Source: Sphaerimonospora sp050942215 (lineage in GTDB: Bacteria; Actinomycetota; Actinomycetes; Streptosporangiales; Streptosporangiaceae). From it: a DNA stretch of 64,000 nt. The stretch's first letter is position 1; each line of letters begins with the position of its first letter. Under the pieces are notes generated by a model. The model ran no database searches. It was not told where the DNA came from and saw only the letters and a list, made by a program, of their open reading frames with translations. The stretch lies in the NCBI RefSeq assembly GCF_050942215.1, contig NZ_CP192057.1:1-64000 (forward strand), given 5' to 3'. Below are positions 20,480 through 29,320 of this stretch, in pieces. Made by a program: the position numbers and the translations under genes.

Positions 20480-21046
20480 ATGACCTCGCTGCGTGCTGAT
20501 GCCGTCCGCAACCGCGCGCTCCTGCTGGCGACGGCGCGTCAGGCGGTCGCCTCGGGTGACCTGTCACTGCAGCTCAATGAGATGGCCCGCCGCGCGGGCA
20601 TGGGCGTGGGCACCGTATACCGGCACTTCCCCACCCGCCGGGTGCTGCTGGAAGCCCTGGCCGAACCAGCCTTCGCCGCCGTCCTGGAGGGCGCCCAGAC
20701 CGCGTCCCTGCACGACGATCCGTGGACGGGAGTCGAGATCCTGCTGCGGGCCCTGCTCCTCCAGCAACTGGCCGACCCCGCCTTCGCCGAGGTGATCGCC
20801 TCACCTGCCGCCGACGACGCGATCCCGCAGACCACCGCTCAGCGCAACGAGTTCAACGCTCTGGCCAGGACAGTCCTTGCCCGCGCCCGCGAGAGCGGCG
20901 CCCTGCGTCCGGGACTCACCGACGAGGACCTCCATCATCTGGTCTGCGGCACGGCCTTCGCGCTCGGCCTCGGACCCACTCCACTCGCCCGCGTCGACGC
21001 CTATCTGTGCGTCCTGCTCGACGGCGTCGCCGGCAAAGCGGAGTGA
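20480..21046 (+). CDS. TetR-family repressor of the divergent SDR
   Basis: The 188-residue protein has LNEMARRAGMGVGTVYRHFP and TRRVLLEALAEPAF, the textbook TetR helix-turn-helix, then a helical ligand domain with DDAIPQTTAQRNEFNALARTVL. It starts 86 bases from the divergent SDR. Two matching 15-bp palindromes in that gap point to shared control of both genes by this protein. Confidence 0.85.
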   Translation: MTSLRADAVRNRALLLATARQAVASGDLSLQLNEMARRAGMGVGTVYRHFPTRRVLLEALAEPAFAAVLEGAQTASLHDDPWTGVEILLRALLLQQLADPAFAEVIASPAADDAIPQTTAQRNEFNALARTVLARARESGALRPGLTDEDLHHLVCGTAFALGLGPTPLARVDAYLCVLLDGVAGKAE

Positions 21047-21188
21047 CCACGCACCCGACCGGCGAGTTGCCGCGCCAGAGCGTCACACTCACCGGACCGC
21101 GTACCCACTCGGCCTCGATCCCGGCCCGCGCCGGCGTGGTCAGCTCCATCCTGGGGTGGCCGTCACGAACGCCAACCCCGACTGTCTC

Positions 21189-21445
21189 GAGCGATCTCCG
21201 ACCTCGGGTTCAGCGAGTTCTTCCGCCGGCTCGAGTACAAGACCGCTTGGTACGGCTCGAGCGTGTGGGCGGCCGACCGCTGGTTCCCCTCCTCGAGACT
21301 GTGCGGCGGCTGCGGCGCGATCAACCGCGACCTCACCTTGGCTGACCGCACCTGGGTCTGCGGCTGCGGTCTCGAGCACGACCGGGACGTCAACGCCGCC
21401 CGTAACCTGCTCGAGGCGATGACTCTCGAGGCTCGAGCCGCGTAG
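21189..21445 (+). pseudogene. tnpB: IS605-type TnpB, C-terminal fragment
   Basis: The frame reads AISDLGFSEFFRRLEYKTAW, AADRWFPSSRLCGGCGAINR and CGCGLEHDRDVNAARNLLEA. This is the zinc ribbon (CxxC...CxC) and the third RuvC Asp (DRD) of TnpB. About 85 of about 370-400 residues remain. A conserved motif 33 bases downstream matches the tail of the intact tnpB at 49253. Confidence 0.75.
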
Positions 21446-21478
21446 GTTCACGTCGCAGGACAGTTCCCCGCAGACGCT

Positions 21479-21540
21479 AAACGCCTGTGGAGGCGACGTA
21501 AGACCAGGCCCCGGCCTGGCAGATGCCGATGAATCAGGAA
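21479..21540 (+). ncRNA. Remnant of an omega-RNA scaffold behind tnpB
   Basis: AAACGCCTGTGGAG, five bases, then GTAAGACC occur here and, with identical spacing, at 50359-50385 after the intact tnpB. Conservation outside the coding region fits the TnpB guide-RNA scaffold. The 3' hairpin seen in the intact copy is not evident here. Confidence 0.4.
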
Positions 21541-22436
21541 CGAGAATCACTAACATTCTCCGAACGGTGTGCCGGCTGGGTGGCTGCCAGGCTGGCCAGG
21601 AGCTTGAGCCGCTCTTCTGAGGTGCTGCCCGGCTCGGCGGTGTAGATGGTGAGGCCGTACACCGTCCGGCTGGACACGGGCAGGTCGAGAGACTGATAGG
21701 TCAGCTCCAGGTCGCCGACCTGCGGATGCCACAGCTGCTTGCTGCCAACATGGCGGATGCGCACGTCGTGGACGGCCCACCGGCCGCGGAACTCGGTGCT
21801 GAGCGTGGACAGCTCACCGACGAGGTCGCGCAGGGCCCGGTCGTGGGGCTCGCGTCCGGCCTCGGCGCGCAGCAGCGCGGCGCTGACGACGGCGGCCTCG
21901 TCCCAGTCGACGAAGAACTGCTGCGAGCCCGGGTCGAGGAAGATGTAGCGGGCGATGTTGGCGCGGCCGTGCCGCGTGGTGGCAGGGCTGGCGAAGACCG
22001 GCGCGAGCAGGGCCCGGGCCAGCGCATTGCAGGTGACGATGTCCTGGCGGCCGTTGCGTACGAACGCCGCCGACATCGTCATGGAGTCCAGCAGCCACTG
22101 GACCGGCGGCGGGACCTGGACGTCCTTGCGGCGCGAAGGTGCGCGGCGGGCGGCGTGAGCCAGATCGAACAGATAGGTGCGTTCGTCCTGGTTCAGGCGC
22201 AGGGCCTGGGCCACCGCGTCGAGTACCTCTTCCGATACGCCGCTGATGTGGCCCTTCTCCAGCCGCGTGTACCACTCGGTGCTCACACCGGCCAGCACCG
22301 CGACTTCCTCGCGGCGCAGCCCGGGGACCCGGCGCCGGCCGCTGGTGGGCAGCCCGACCTGCTCCGGGGTCAGCTTCGCGCGCCGGGTGGTGAGGAAATC
22401 CCGGATCTGGGCGCGGTTGTCGGGCCGGTCGTCCAT
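21534..22436 (-). CDS. XRE-family regulator with MmyB-like ligand domain
   Basis: From the ATG at 22436 (300 residues), the N-terminus has RDFLTTRRAKLTPEQVGLP, VPGLRREEVAVLAGVSTEWY and TRLEKGH, the helix-turn-helix of the actinobacterial MmyB-type family. A PAS-like domain follows (DIVTCNALARALLAPVF, VGDLELTYQSLDLPVSSRTV, YTAEPGSTSEERLKLL). Members often control a neighbouring SDR, here the divergent gene at 22680. Confidence 0.85.
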   Translation of the reverse strand: MDDRPDNRAQIRDFLTTRRAKLTPEQVGLPTSGRRRVPGLRREEVAVLAGVSTEWYTRLEKGHISGVSEEVLDAVAQALRLNQDERTYLFDLAHAARRAPSRRKDVQVPPPVQWLLDSMTMSAAFVRNGRQDIVTCNALARALLAPVFASPATTRHGRANIARYIFLDPGSQQFFVDWDEAAVVSAALLRAEAGREPHDRALRDLVGELSTLSTEFRGRWAVHDVRIRHVGSKQLWHPQVGDLELTYQSLDLPVSSRTVYGLTIYTAEPGSTSEERLKLLASLAATQPAHRSENVSDSRS

Positions 22437-22679
22437 GCCTCCCACGGTAACCGCAGGGTTCGCGCAAATGGCGGTGGTAGAGGGGTTGAGCTTGTCCCCC
22501 TATAAACACGCTCTGCCTCATGCCCGACCAGACGGGGTTTCCTGGGATCAGCAGGTAGAACGCGACCTGCGATACGGAGATGGACCCGGTCCGACCAGCT
22601 CTTGCAGTGGTGATCGGCCCGCCCATCACCGTCGAAGCCCTCCTGCGATGCACCAACAGGACCTCCAACACCCGGGAGC

Positions 22680-23384
22680 ATGACCATGACCGGCAAGACC
22701 GTACTGATCACCGGCGCGACCAGCGGCATCGGCGCCCACACCGCACGATTGCTCCTCGACCGCGGCCACCGCGTGGCCGTCACCGGCCGCGACGAGACCA
22801 AACTCAAGTCCTTCCTCGACGAGACCGGCCACCCCGACCGGCTGCTCGGCATCATCGCCGACGCCGCCGACTGGCCGGCCACCCAAGCCGCCGTGACCCG
22901 CACCGTGGCACACTTCGGCGCCCTGCACGCCGCGGTGGCCAACGCCGGCTTCATCCCCGCCGACCACCCGCGCACCATCGCCGACGGCGACCCGGAACTG
23001 TGGGCGCCCATGGTCCTCACCAACGTCCTCGGCCCCGCCCTGCTGGCCAACGCCGCCCTGCCCCACCTCGAGACCACGGGCGGGCGGCTGGTGCTCATCG
23101 GCAGCGTCGCCGGCCTGAAGAACAGCCCCGCCAACCTCTACTCCGCCACCAAGTGGGCCGTCACCGGCATGGCCGAGAACCTGCGGATGTACGCCACCAG
23201 CCGCGGCATCGGCGTCACCCTCGTCAACCCCGGCATGACCGACACCGCCTTCTGGCAAGGCGGCGTCCCGCCCATCACCCTGTCCCCCGAGCCCGTCGCC
23301 GAGGCCATCTGCTTCGCCCTCGGCCAGCCGGCCGGCGTCGACCTCAACACCCTGACCATCCGGCCGATCGGCCAGCCCGTCTGA
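22680..23384 (+). CDS. Short-chain dehydrogenase/reductase
   Basis: The 234-residue protein has ITGATSGIGAHTARLL, VANAGFIPAD (NAG), IGSVAGLKNSPANLYSATKW (Ser and YxxxK) and LVNPGMTDTAFW. It is an intact classical SDR whose TGRDETK after the second strand favours NADP. It is divergent from the MmyB-like regulator. The substrate is unknown. Confidence 0.85.
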   Translation: MTMTGKTVLITGATSGIGAHTARLLLDRGHRVAVTGRDETKLKSFLDETGHPDRLLGIIADAADWPATQAAVTRTVAHFGALHAAVANAGFIPADHPRTIADGDPELWAPMVLTNVLGPALLANAALPHLETTGGRLVLIGSVAGLKNSPANLYSATKWAVTGMAENLRMYATSRGIGVTLVNPGMTDTAFWQGGVPPITLSPEPVAEAICFALGQPAGVDLNTLTIRPIGQPV

Positions 23385-23477
23385 GGCAGATCCGACACCC
23401 TGCCCGTGCGGCGCCGGTAGGCCTGGCGGAACGCGGCCGAGGTGACTTCGGTTTCCAGCACCCGGCACAGTGACAAT

Positions 23478-23864
23478 ATGGAGCTGGCCAATCACAACCA
23501 TAGCGTCCGGGATGTATCGCAGCAGCAGCTCGCTCGAGGTGAGCGACTTGCTGTCGAGCTCGGGGATGTGCCCGTCACGCTCGGGGCCGTAGTTGCACGT
23601 GTCGATGACCGTCTTCCCGGCCAGTGGCACGGCGGGCAAGTCGGGGAACGCCTTGACCGGCACCGTGACCACGACGATGTCACCGGCCGCCGCAGCCTCC
23701 CCGCTCGTCGCCGCGGACGCCCGCGGCCCCAGTTCCGCGGCCATGTCCGCGAGCGTTTCGGGACCGCGTGAGTTGCTGAGCACGACCTGATGCCCGGCCT
23801 CGACGGCGAGCCGTGCGATGGTGCTGCCGATGGCGCCGCTGCCGATGAATCCCACAGTCGTCAT
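23478..23864 (-). pseudogene. F420H2:NADP-oxidoreductase-like protein, C-terminally truncated
   Basis: From the ATG at 23864 the frame reads TTVGFIGSGAIGSTIARLAV, VVLSNSRGPETLADMAAELG, IVVVTVPVKAFPDLP and KTVIDTCNYGPERDGHIPEL. This is the Rossmann half of the NADP_oxidored_F420 family, whose members usually have 180-220 residues. After about 128 residues the frame enters unrelated sequence near 23478, so the C-terminal part is lost. Confidence 0.7.
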
Positions 23865-23921
23865 ATTCTGAGCCGCCCTCCTTGTCATGTGCCGGACTCG
23901 CTGAGACTCGGGTCCTTACCG

Positions 23922-24044
23922 TCAGTCGGCGGGGAAGTAGTGGCCGTTGTCCAAATCGGCGAGCAGGCGGGGCTGAGCGGGTTCCCAGCCGAGGGTCCGG
24001 CGGGTGACGAGGTTGGACGCCGGGTAGCTCTGCGTGACGATGTT
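23922..24044 (-). pseudogene. NAD-dependent epimerase-like C-terminal remnant
   Basis: About 40 codons end with RRTLGWEPAQPRLLADLDNG and HYFPAD before a TGA. The LGWxPxxPxLLxDLxxGHYF pattern is typical of the C-terminus of atypical SDR epimerases. The fragment begins exactly at the Tn3-like repeat at 24045. Confidence 0.55.
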
Positions 24045-24072
24045 GGGGGGCAGACCAAGTAAGCGCCAAAGA
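24045..24072 (+). repeat. Tn3-type terminal repeat, copy 1
   Basis: A 27-28-base sequence beginning GGGGGGCAGACCAAG and continuing TAAGCGCCAAAGA is identical to 45398-45425 in the same orientation. Its first 14 bases also occur inverted at 13240. Starting with a G-run is typical of Tn3-family ends. It directly truncates the epimerase remnant. Confidence 0.55.
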
Positions 24073-24143
24073 TGCAACCCGCAAGTCAGAAGGCATGATG
24101 AGACTCCGACGGACCTGACGGAAGATCCGCCCGACTGGGCTGG

Positions 24144-24765
24144 CTAGAGGTCCTCGACGTACCCGGCGGCGATGTCGTCGGGCGGGTTGGTGTAGATCCG
24201 CAGGTAGCGGTCGTTGGCGTGGCCGAGGCGGCGCTCGAGTTCGGCGCGGTTGTGGCCGGAGGCTTGCGACAGTTCGAAGGCGAAGGTGTGCCGGGCGTCG
24301 TGCGGGCGCAGGGTGCCGAGCTTGCGGTCGGGGTCGGCGGTCTGGGCGTCGTGCAGACGGCCGATCTCGGCGACGATGGTGCTGATCGAGCGCGGGGACA
24401 GCCGTCCGTCGGGGCGGCGGGCGGCGATGGACGCGGCTGACAGGAACAGCGCGGCCGGCGCGTGGCTGGCGGCGGCGTCGCCGGGCCGTTCGACTTGAAG
24501 GTAGTCGGCTAGGGCCTGGCGGGCGTCGCGGCCGAGGAACACCGTGCGCGTGGTGCGGCCCTTTCCGCGCACGCTGGTCAGGCGGGCTTTCTTGGCCTGG
24601 CGTAGCCGGTCGGGTTCGGCCGGCTCCAGTTGGTCCAGGTTCAGGCCGACCAGTTCGGCGCGGCGTAGCCCGGTGCCGAACAGCAGGTAGACGATGGCAC
24701 GGTCGCGGGCTGGGCGGGCGTGGGCGTGCAGGCGCGGGCTGCTGCCGCGGTGGCCTTGGTGGCCG
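24144..24765 (-). pseudogene. Phage-type tyrosine recombinase, N-terminus removed by an IS21 end
   Basis: The frame holds the catalytic domain: ARDRAIVYLLFGTGLRRAEL (first Arg), RTVFLGRDARQALADYLQ, LRPHDARHTFAFELSQASGH (HxxR), ELERRLGHANDRYLRIYTN (H and Tyr). The core-binding N-terminal domain is missing. The homologous frame stops at 24765, where the IS21-like terminal repeats begin. Confidence 0.75.
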
Positions 24766-24858
24766 TAGCACTCTGGAATGGACCCACCGCAGCACTCTGA
24801 TCCGGCCCCACCAGGGGCGGTCATGGTGGGGGTTGTAGCACTCTGATTTGGCCCCACC
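24766..24858 (+). repeat. Three IS21-type terminal repeats
   Basis: TAGCACTCTG then NNNNGGNCCCACC occurs at 24766, 24790 (first base C) and 24836. Multiple direct subterminal repeats are the hallmark of IS21-family ends, and an istA-like frame follows. Confidence 0.65.
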
Positions 24859-24946
24859 TGCGGGTGGCGGAGGAATCCGCCGAGGCGGGTGTGGGTAAGA
24901 GGGTCTCTTGCGTCATGTGATACGGATCGTGTTCGTCTGACTACGC

Positions 24947-25490
24947 TTGGGGCCGGGGATGGGGTCGAAAGTGGAGCTGTTCGCCGCGATCCGCTGGGAT
25001 GAGAAACAACTGGGCCTGTCCATCCGTGAGCTCGCGACCAAGTACGGGGTGCATCGCCGTACCGTGCGCCAGGCGCTGGCCTGTCCGATCCCGCCCGAGC
25101 GTAAGGACCCACTCCGCAGCGCTCCGGTCCGCGACAGCATCGCCCATCTCGTCGATCAGATCTTGAAAGCCGATTGCCTGGCGCCGCCCAAACAGCGTCA
25201 TACCGCCCGCCGGATCTGGGAGCGGCTCCTGGATGAGCACCAGGTCAGTGTGTCGTATTCGTATGTGGCCAAGTATGTGCACCACCGCCGGGGCGAGATC
25301 AACGCCGAGCACGCCCAGCGCACCGGCGTTGCGGCAGGTTTCGTGCCGCAACTCCACGAGCCGGGCAAGGACGCCGAGGTCGACTTCGCCGACTGCTACG
25401 TGAAGCTGGCCGGCAAAGTGACCAAGTGTTTCCTGTTCAGCTTCCGGCTGTCGTGCTCGGGGGCGGGGGTGCACCGGGTGTTCGCCTCTC
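24947..25490 (+). pseudogene. istA: IS21-family IstA, N-terminal fragment
   Basis: About 180 codons encode LSIRELATKYGVHRRTVRQA (helix-turn-helix), HTARRIWERLLDEHQVSVSY and EPGKDAEVDFADCYVKLAGK, the first catalytic Asp of the rve domain. The frame stops at the left end of the IS5-family copy at 25492. The rest of istA and istB are not seen downstream. Confidence 0.75.
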
Positions 25491-25592
25491 AGAGGACGGT
25501 TCGAGAGGGTATGCCCCGAAATGCGTAGCGTGATTGTGTGAATTTGTAGCGTTACGGCCGGTCGGCGGGCTTGGGTGTGCTGGGATGGCGAC

Positions 25593-26429
25593 GTGAGTGA
25601 GCGCAAACCGTACCCGAGCGACTTATCCGACGAACGGTGGGCCCTGATCGAGCCCGTGATCACCGCGTGGAAGGCCGCGCACCGCTCGGTCAGCGGCCAC
25701 CAGGGCCGTTACGAGATGCGGGAGATCGTCAACGCGATCCTCTACCAGAGCCGGACCGGCTGCCAGTGGGACTTCCTGCCGCACGACCTGCCGCCCCGCA
25801 GCGCGGTGTACTACTACTTCGCCGCGTGGCGCGATGACGGCACCGATCAGACGATCCACGACCTGCTGCGCTGGCAGACGCGGGAGAAACGCCGGCGATT
25901 AGCCGACCCGAGCCTGGTGGTGCTCGACACGCAAAGTGTTCACGCGGCGGCCGCAGTGCCGTCAGACACGACGGGACGGGACGCGGGCAAGAAAGTGCCC
26001 GGGCGTAAGCGCGGCCTGGCCGTGGACGTGTTAGGCCTGGTCATCGCGGTGGTGGTGCTGGCGGCCTCGGCGCACGAGAACACCGCCGGAATCGCCCTGC
26101 TGGACCGGGTCGCCGACGCCACACCGTCCGGCAGCGTGCGTACGGCGCTGGTCGACCAGGGATTCAAGAACGCCGTCGTCGCCCACGGCGCCACGCTCGG
26201 CATCGACGTGAAGATCGTCGAACGTAATCCTGCGGACAAGGGGTTCGTCCCTCAGCCCAAGCGGTGGGTGGTGGAGCAGACTTATGGCATCCTCGCCCTG
26301 CACCACCGCCTGGTCCGCGACTACGAGCACCGCCCCGCCAGTTCCGAATCGCGGGTGTACTGGGCGATGAGCGATGTGATGGCACGCCGGTTGACCGGCA
26401 CCTCCAGCGCCTCCTGGCGCGGCGCATGA
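25593..26429 (+). CDS. IS5-family transposase (copy A)
   Basis: From the GTG at 25593 the 278-residue DDE protein has SDLSDERWALIEPVITAWKA, VNAILYQSRTGCQWDFLPHD (DUF4096-like), VVLDTQSVHAAAAV (Asp), TALVDQGFKNAVV (Asp) and PKRWVVEQTYGILALHHRLV (Glu). All catalytic positions look intact. The stop overlaps the start of a second gene within the element (ATGA). Confidence 0.85.
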   Translation: MSERKPYPSDLSDERWALIEPVITAWKAAHRSVSGHQGRYEMREIVNAILYQSRTGCQWDFLPHDLPPRSAVYYYFAAWRDDGTDQTIHDLLRWQTREKRRRLADPSLVVLDTQSVHAAAAVPSDTTGRDAGKKVPGRKRGLAVDVLGLVIAVVVLAASAHENTAGIALLDRVADATPSGSVRTALVDQGFKNAVVAHGATLGIDVKIVERNPADKGFVPQPKRWVVEQTYGILALHHRLVRDYEHRPASSESRVYWAMSDVMARRLTGTSSASWRGA

Positions 26430-26851
26430 TCGGCCACGAGGCGAGCAGAGCGCTGCTGGACAAGATCGATGCACGCGAGGCCGCCGTGACCTGCGAGGCC
26501 GAACAGACACGCGAGCGGATCGACGAACTCACCGCGCGACTGCGCGAACTCGACGAGGCGATCGATCATCTGCGGATCACCCGCAAGACCCTCATCTCGC
26601 TCACCGGTGAAGACGACGCCGAGTCGGCCGCACCGCCTCCCGCGCTGCCCGATCACCCCGCCTACCAGCAGATTCTGACCGTCTTCGCCGACGTCGGCCG
26701 ACCTTTGCGCGCTCGCGATCTGTGCCAGGCCCTGGACCTGCCCATCGTGTCGAAGAACACCGAGAACATCCGCTCCAAGCTCAAACGCCTCGTCAGCCGC
26801 GGCATCCTCATCGAGACCGAGCCCGGTTTGTTCACTCAGCCGCGCCCATAA
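26426..26851 (+). CDS. Accessory coiled-coil/winged-helix protein inside the IS (copy A)
   Basis: The ATG overlaps the transposase stop by 4 bases, so translation is probably coupled. The 141-residue product has a heptad-rich helix (EAEQTRERIDELTARLRELD, EAIDHLRITRKTLISL), then an acidic linker. Residues about 75-135 look like a winged helix (QQILTVFADVGRPLRARDLC, NTENIRSKLKRLVSRGILIE). It could be a DNA-binding partner or regulator of transposition. IS5 elements normally carry only a transposase. No named family is recognised. Confidence 0.7.
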   Translation: MIGHEASRALLDKIDAREAAVTCEAEQTRERIDELTARLRELDEAIDHLRITRKTLISLTGEDDAESAAPPPALPDHPAYQQILTVFADVGRPLRARDLCQALDLPIVSKNTENIRSKLKRLVSRGILIETEPGLFTQPRP

Positions 26852-27102
26852 ACCAGCAGCCGGCCCCCTGACCAGCCCGCCTCTTCCAACCCCAACGACA
26901 AACGGGACATCAACTCGCGAACCGCCCTCTAACAGCACTACGTGATCAACGATTGCGCAAAGCCGCCTCGGGTGTGGTGCACGGGCCGGACCGGGTGAAG
27001 GACCGGAAACGGCCTCTGGCCAGTCCTTTTAGCCCTTTGCGGCTTACTTGGGTTTTGAGCTTCCCCTCGTAGCGTGGAGACCGAACCGGGAGAGGTTTGG
27101 TC

Positions 27103-27474
27103 GTGGCAGGTACCCCCAGGCGCCGCTTTGATCCGGAGTTCCGGGCCGGGGCGGTGCGTATCGTCAAGGAGACCGGCAAGCCCGTCTCGCACGTCGCGCG
27201 AGACCTTGGTATCAACGAGTACACGCTGCACAACTGGGTGCAGCTGGACCGGCACGCCAATGGGCAGGCCGGCGGCAACGGCAGTGGAGGCGGGACGCTG
27301 AAGGAGTCCGAGAGCGAAGAGCTGGCGCGGCTGCGGCGGGAGAAGGCCGAGCTGGTCAAGCAGCACGCCCGGGAGAAGGCGGCCTGGGAGAAGGAACGCG
27401 CTGAGCTGGAGGACGAGCGTGATGTCCTCAAGCGTTCGGTGGTCTTGTGGGTGAAAGAGGCGGTGGGCCGGTGA
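27103..27474 (+). CDS. IS3-family OrfA
   Basis: The GTG-started 123-residue protein has a helix-turn-helix (FDPEFRAGAVRIVKETGKPV, SHVARDLGINEYTLHNWV) followed by a leucine-zipper-like coiled coil (ELARLRREKAELVKQHAREK). Its stop overlaps the OrfB start (GTGA), where a frameshift normally yields the OrfAB transposase. Confidence 0.85.
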   Translation: MAGTPRRRFDPEFRAGAVRIVKETGKPVSHVARDLGINEYTLHNWVQLDRHANGQAGGNGSGGGTLKESESEELARLRREKAELVKQHAREKAAWEKERAELEDERDVLKRSVVLWVKEAVGR

Positions 27475-28382
27475 GCGTGGCGGCCTTCATCTGCTCCCAG
27501 AAGACCGACTATGGCATTGACCACGCCACCAGTTGCCGGGCGCTGGGGGTGTCGCAGTCGTGGTTCTACAAGTGGAAGAACCGCGAGCCTACGATGCGTG
27601 AGCAGCGCCGGGCCCGGCTGGATGAGGAGATCGCACGGCACTTCGCGGCCTCGGACGGCACCTACGGATCGCCGCGGATCACTCATGACCTGCGCGGCGA
27701 GGGCTGGAAGGTGTCGGAGAACACCGTGGCCAAGCGGATGGCCGAACTCGGTCTGGCCGGACGGGTGCCCAAGAAGCCGCGCTCGCTGACCCGTCAAGGC
27801 AAGCGGCCGGCCGCGCCGGATCTGGTCGGGCGGAAGTTCTCCGCGGTCGCCCCCGATGTGCTGTGGGTGGGCGACGGCACGATGATCAGCACTGATGAGG
27901 GGCCGCTGTATCTGGCCACGGTGGAGGACCTGTTCTCTCGCCGTCTGCTCGGGTACGCCATGTCCGAGCATCACGATGCGGCGCTGACGGTCGCCTCTTT
28001 GCAGATGGCGGTCGCCACCCGTGGCGGTGACGTGGACGGGGTGATCTTCCACTCCGATCGGGGCAGCGAGTACACCGCCGCCCGCTACCAGGCCGAATGC
28101 CGCCGGCATGGGGTCGTTCAGTCGATGGGCCGGGTCGGCTGCGCGCTCGACAACGCCGCGGCCGAGTCGTTCAACAGCACGCTCAAGGTCGAATACGTCT
28201 ACCGGCAGCACTTCCGTACCCGGGCCGAGGCCCGCCTGAAGATCGCAACCTGGATCACCGACTTCTACAACGCCAGACGGAGACACAGCGCCAACGACGG
28301 GCTCCCGCCTGTCACATTCGAGCGCCAGATGATCGAGAAGAGGCAAGCCTCAACGGCCCTGCTGAGGGCCGCTGTGGCATAG
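27471..28382 (+). CDS. IS3-family OrfB (rve integrase core)
   Basis: The 303-residue product has an HTH_21-like region (DGTYGSPRITHDLRGEGWKV) and a complete DDE core: VLWVGDGTMIST (Asp), VIFHSDRGSEYTAARYQAEC (Asp) and ALDNAAAESFNSTLKVE (Glu), ending FYNARRRHSANDGLPPVTFE. It appears intact. Confidence 0.85.
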   Translation: MSVAAFICSQKTDYGIDHATSCRALGVSQSWFYKWKNREPTMREQRRARLDEEIARHFAASDGTYGSPRITHDLRGEGWKVSENTVAKRMAELGLAGRVPKKPRSLTRQGKRPAAPDLVGRKFSAVAPDVLWVGDGTMISTDEGPLYLATVEDLFSRRLLGYAMSEHHDAALTVASLQMAVATRGGDVDGVIFHSDRGSEYTAARYQAECRRHGVVQSMGRVGCALDNAAAESFNSTLKVEYVYRQHFRTRAEARLKIATWITDFYNARRRHSANDGLPPVTFERQMIEKRQASTALLRAAVA

Positions 28383-28450
28383 GACCGTCTCCACGCTTTG
28401 AGGGGATTGACAGTTTTTCCTCTCTTTTACGGACGTCTCTCAACGATCCG

Positions 28451-29320
28451 TCAGTATCTGGACCCCGCCGCCCAGCGGCACGAGAAGCGCCGCGCAGCGT
28501 GCTTGTAGGAGAACGTCGCGTACCGGGCACCACTGGGGCGTGCGACATAGGAGTGGCTCCAGTGGGTAAAGGGTTTTGTGCGATGACTGCTCAGCCCGAT
28601 GGTCGGACCGAGCACCGCCTCGAAGTACAAGTGAACCGCGTTCGCGGCGGAGCCACCAAGATCTACCGTGCATCTGAAGTCCGCGTCCGACGTCTCGCCG
28701 AGCTTGTACTCCACCAGCGTGTGAGGGGCGCCAGCGGGCATGGCGTCGGCGAGCCGTGTGGTGACGATCTGGCTGCCCAGGGCCAACTCCACCTCGGGCA
28801 GGAGCTCCTCGAACGACAGCCCGCCAGGTTGCAGTCGAGAGAAGGCTCCGATGACGCTCGCGGTCAGGCGGTCGGCCTCGTCCGAAACCACGGGCTCGGC
28901 CAGCACGCGGAGTCGCGACGGCACGAATGCGCGCACCTGAGGGAAGCGTTGCCGGAGGGCGTACGTCAGACCGACGATGTTCTCCTCCGGACCGAGTGCG
29001 CCGATGGTCTCCGACACGACGACGTCCGGCGGATCGCCGATGTCAACCCGGGTAACGTCGCCTTGGACGATGCGCACGCGCTCCAGTGCCGAAGCATGGG
29101 CGGCACTGGCCGCGAAGGCAGCCGTGTCTGCGAAGTACTCGACCCCGACAACCGGCCCGGACGTGAACTCGGCGGCGATGGCGGCGAGGATACCGGGGCC
29201 CGTCCCGGCGTCGAGGACTCGATCGTCGCACTCAATCACCTCCGCCAGGGCATTTCGGAAGGCGGTGACGCGGACGGCGTCGGCGAGCATGCGCGCATGG
29301 TGGTGGGCCTCGAACATCAT
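28451..29320 (-). CDS. PRMT-like SAM methyltransferase of the peptide operon
   Basis: The 289-residue protein starts MFEAHHHARMLADAVRVTAF, the N-terminal pattern of protein arginine methyltransferases. VLDAGTGPGILA (35-46) is the SAM loop and VVGVEY (57-62) the acidic ribose-binding strand. SETIGALGPEEN (103-114) keeps both glutamates of the PRMT double-E loop, and THWSHSYV near the end corresponds to the THW loop. It probably methylates an arginine or related nitrogen; the precursor peptide contains RR. It is the last gene of the operon, overlapping the exporter gene by ATGA. An IS3 element lies 38 bases beyond its stop. Confidence 0.75.
   Translation of the reverse strand: MMFEAHHHARMLADAVRVTAFRNALAEVIECDDRVLDAGTGPGILAAIAAEFTSGPVVGVEYFADTAAFAASAAHASALERVRIVQGDVTRVDIGDPPDVVVSETIGALGPEENIVGLTYALRQRFPQVRAFVPSRLRVLAEPVVSDEADRLTASVIGAFSRLQPGGLSFEELLPEVELALGSQIVTTRLADAMPAGAPHTLVEYKLGETSDADFRCTVDLGGSAANAVHLYFEAVLGPTIGLSSHRTKPFTHWSHSYVARPSGARYATFSYKHAARRFSCRWAAGSRY

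Larger units (their letters stand above)
25492..26929 (+). mobile_element. IS5-family element, copy A (left arm of a composite structure)
   Basis: Ends GAGGACGGTTCG and, reversed, GAGGGCGGTTCG are near-perfect inverted repeats. The element is 1,438 bp and matches copy B (37950-39387, opposite strand) in length, ends and every translated frame I compared. The outer bases are TCA on the left and TAA on the right, so no clean target duplication is present at this copy. Confidence 0.8.
27056..28412 (+). mobile_element. IS3-family insertion sequence with GTTT target duplication
   Basis: Ends TGAGCTTCCCCTC and, reversed, TGTCAATCCCCTC share the core TCCCCTC-NN-AGCGTGGAGAC and have the TG...CA tips of IS3. 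GTTT flanks both sides (27052-27055 and 28413-28416), so the insertion is clean. It sits just downstream of the PRMT-like gene of the peptide operon. Confidence 0.85.

Noticed and set aside
26946..28346. 466-codon minus-strand frame opposite the IS3 genes
   Set aside because: It is antisense to orfA/orfB with no motif; the IS3 frames have full catalytic residues.
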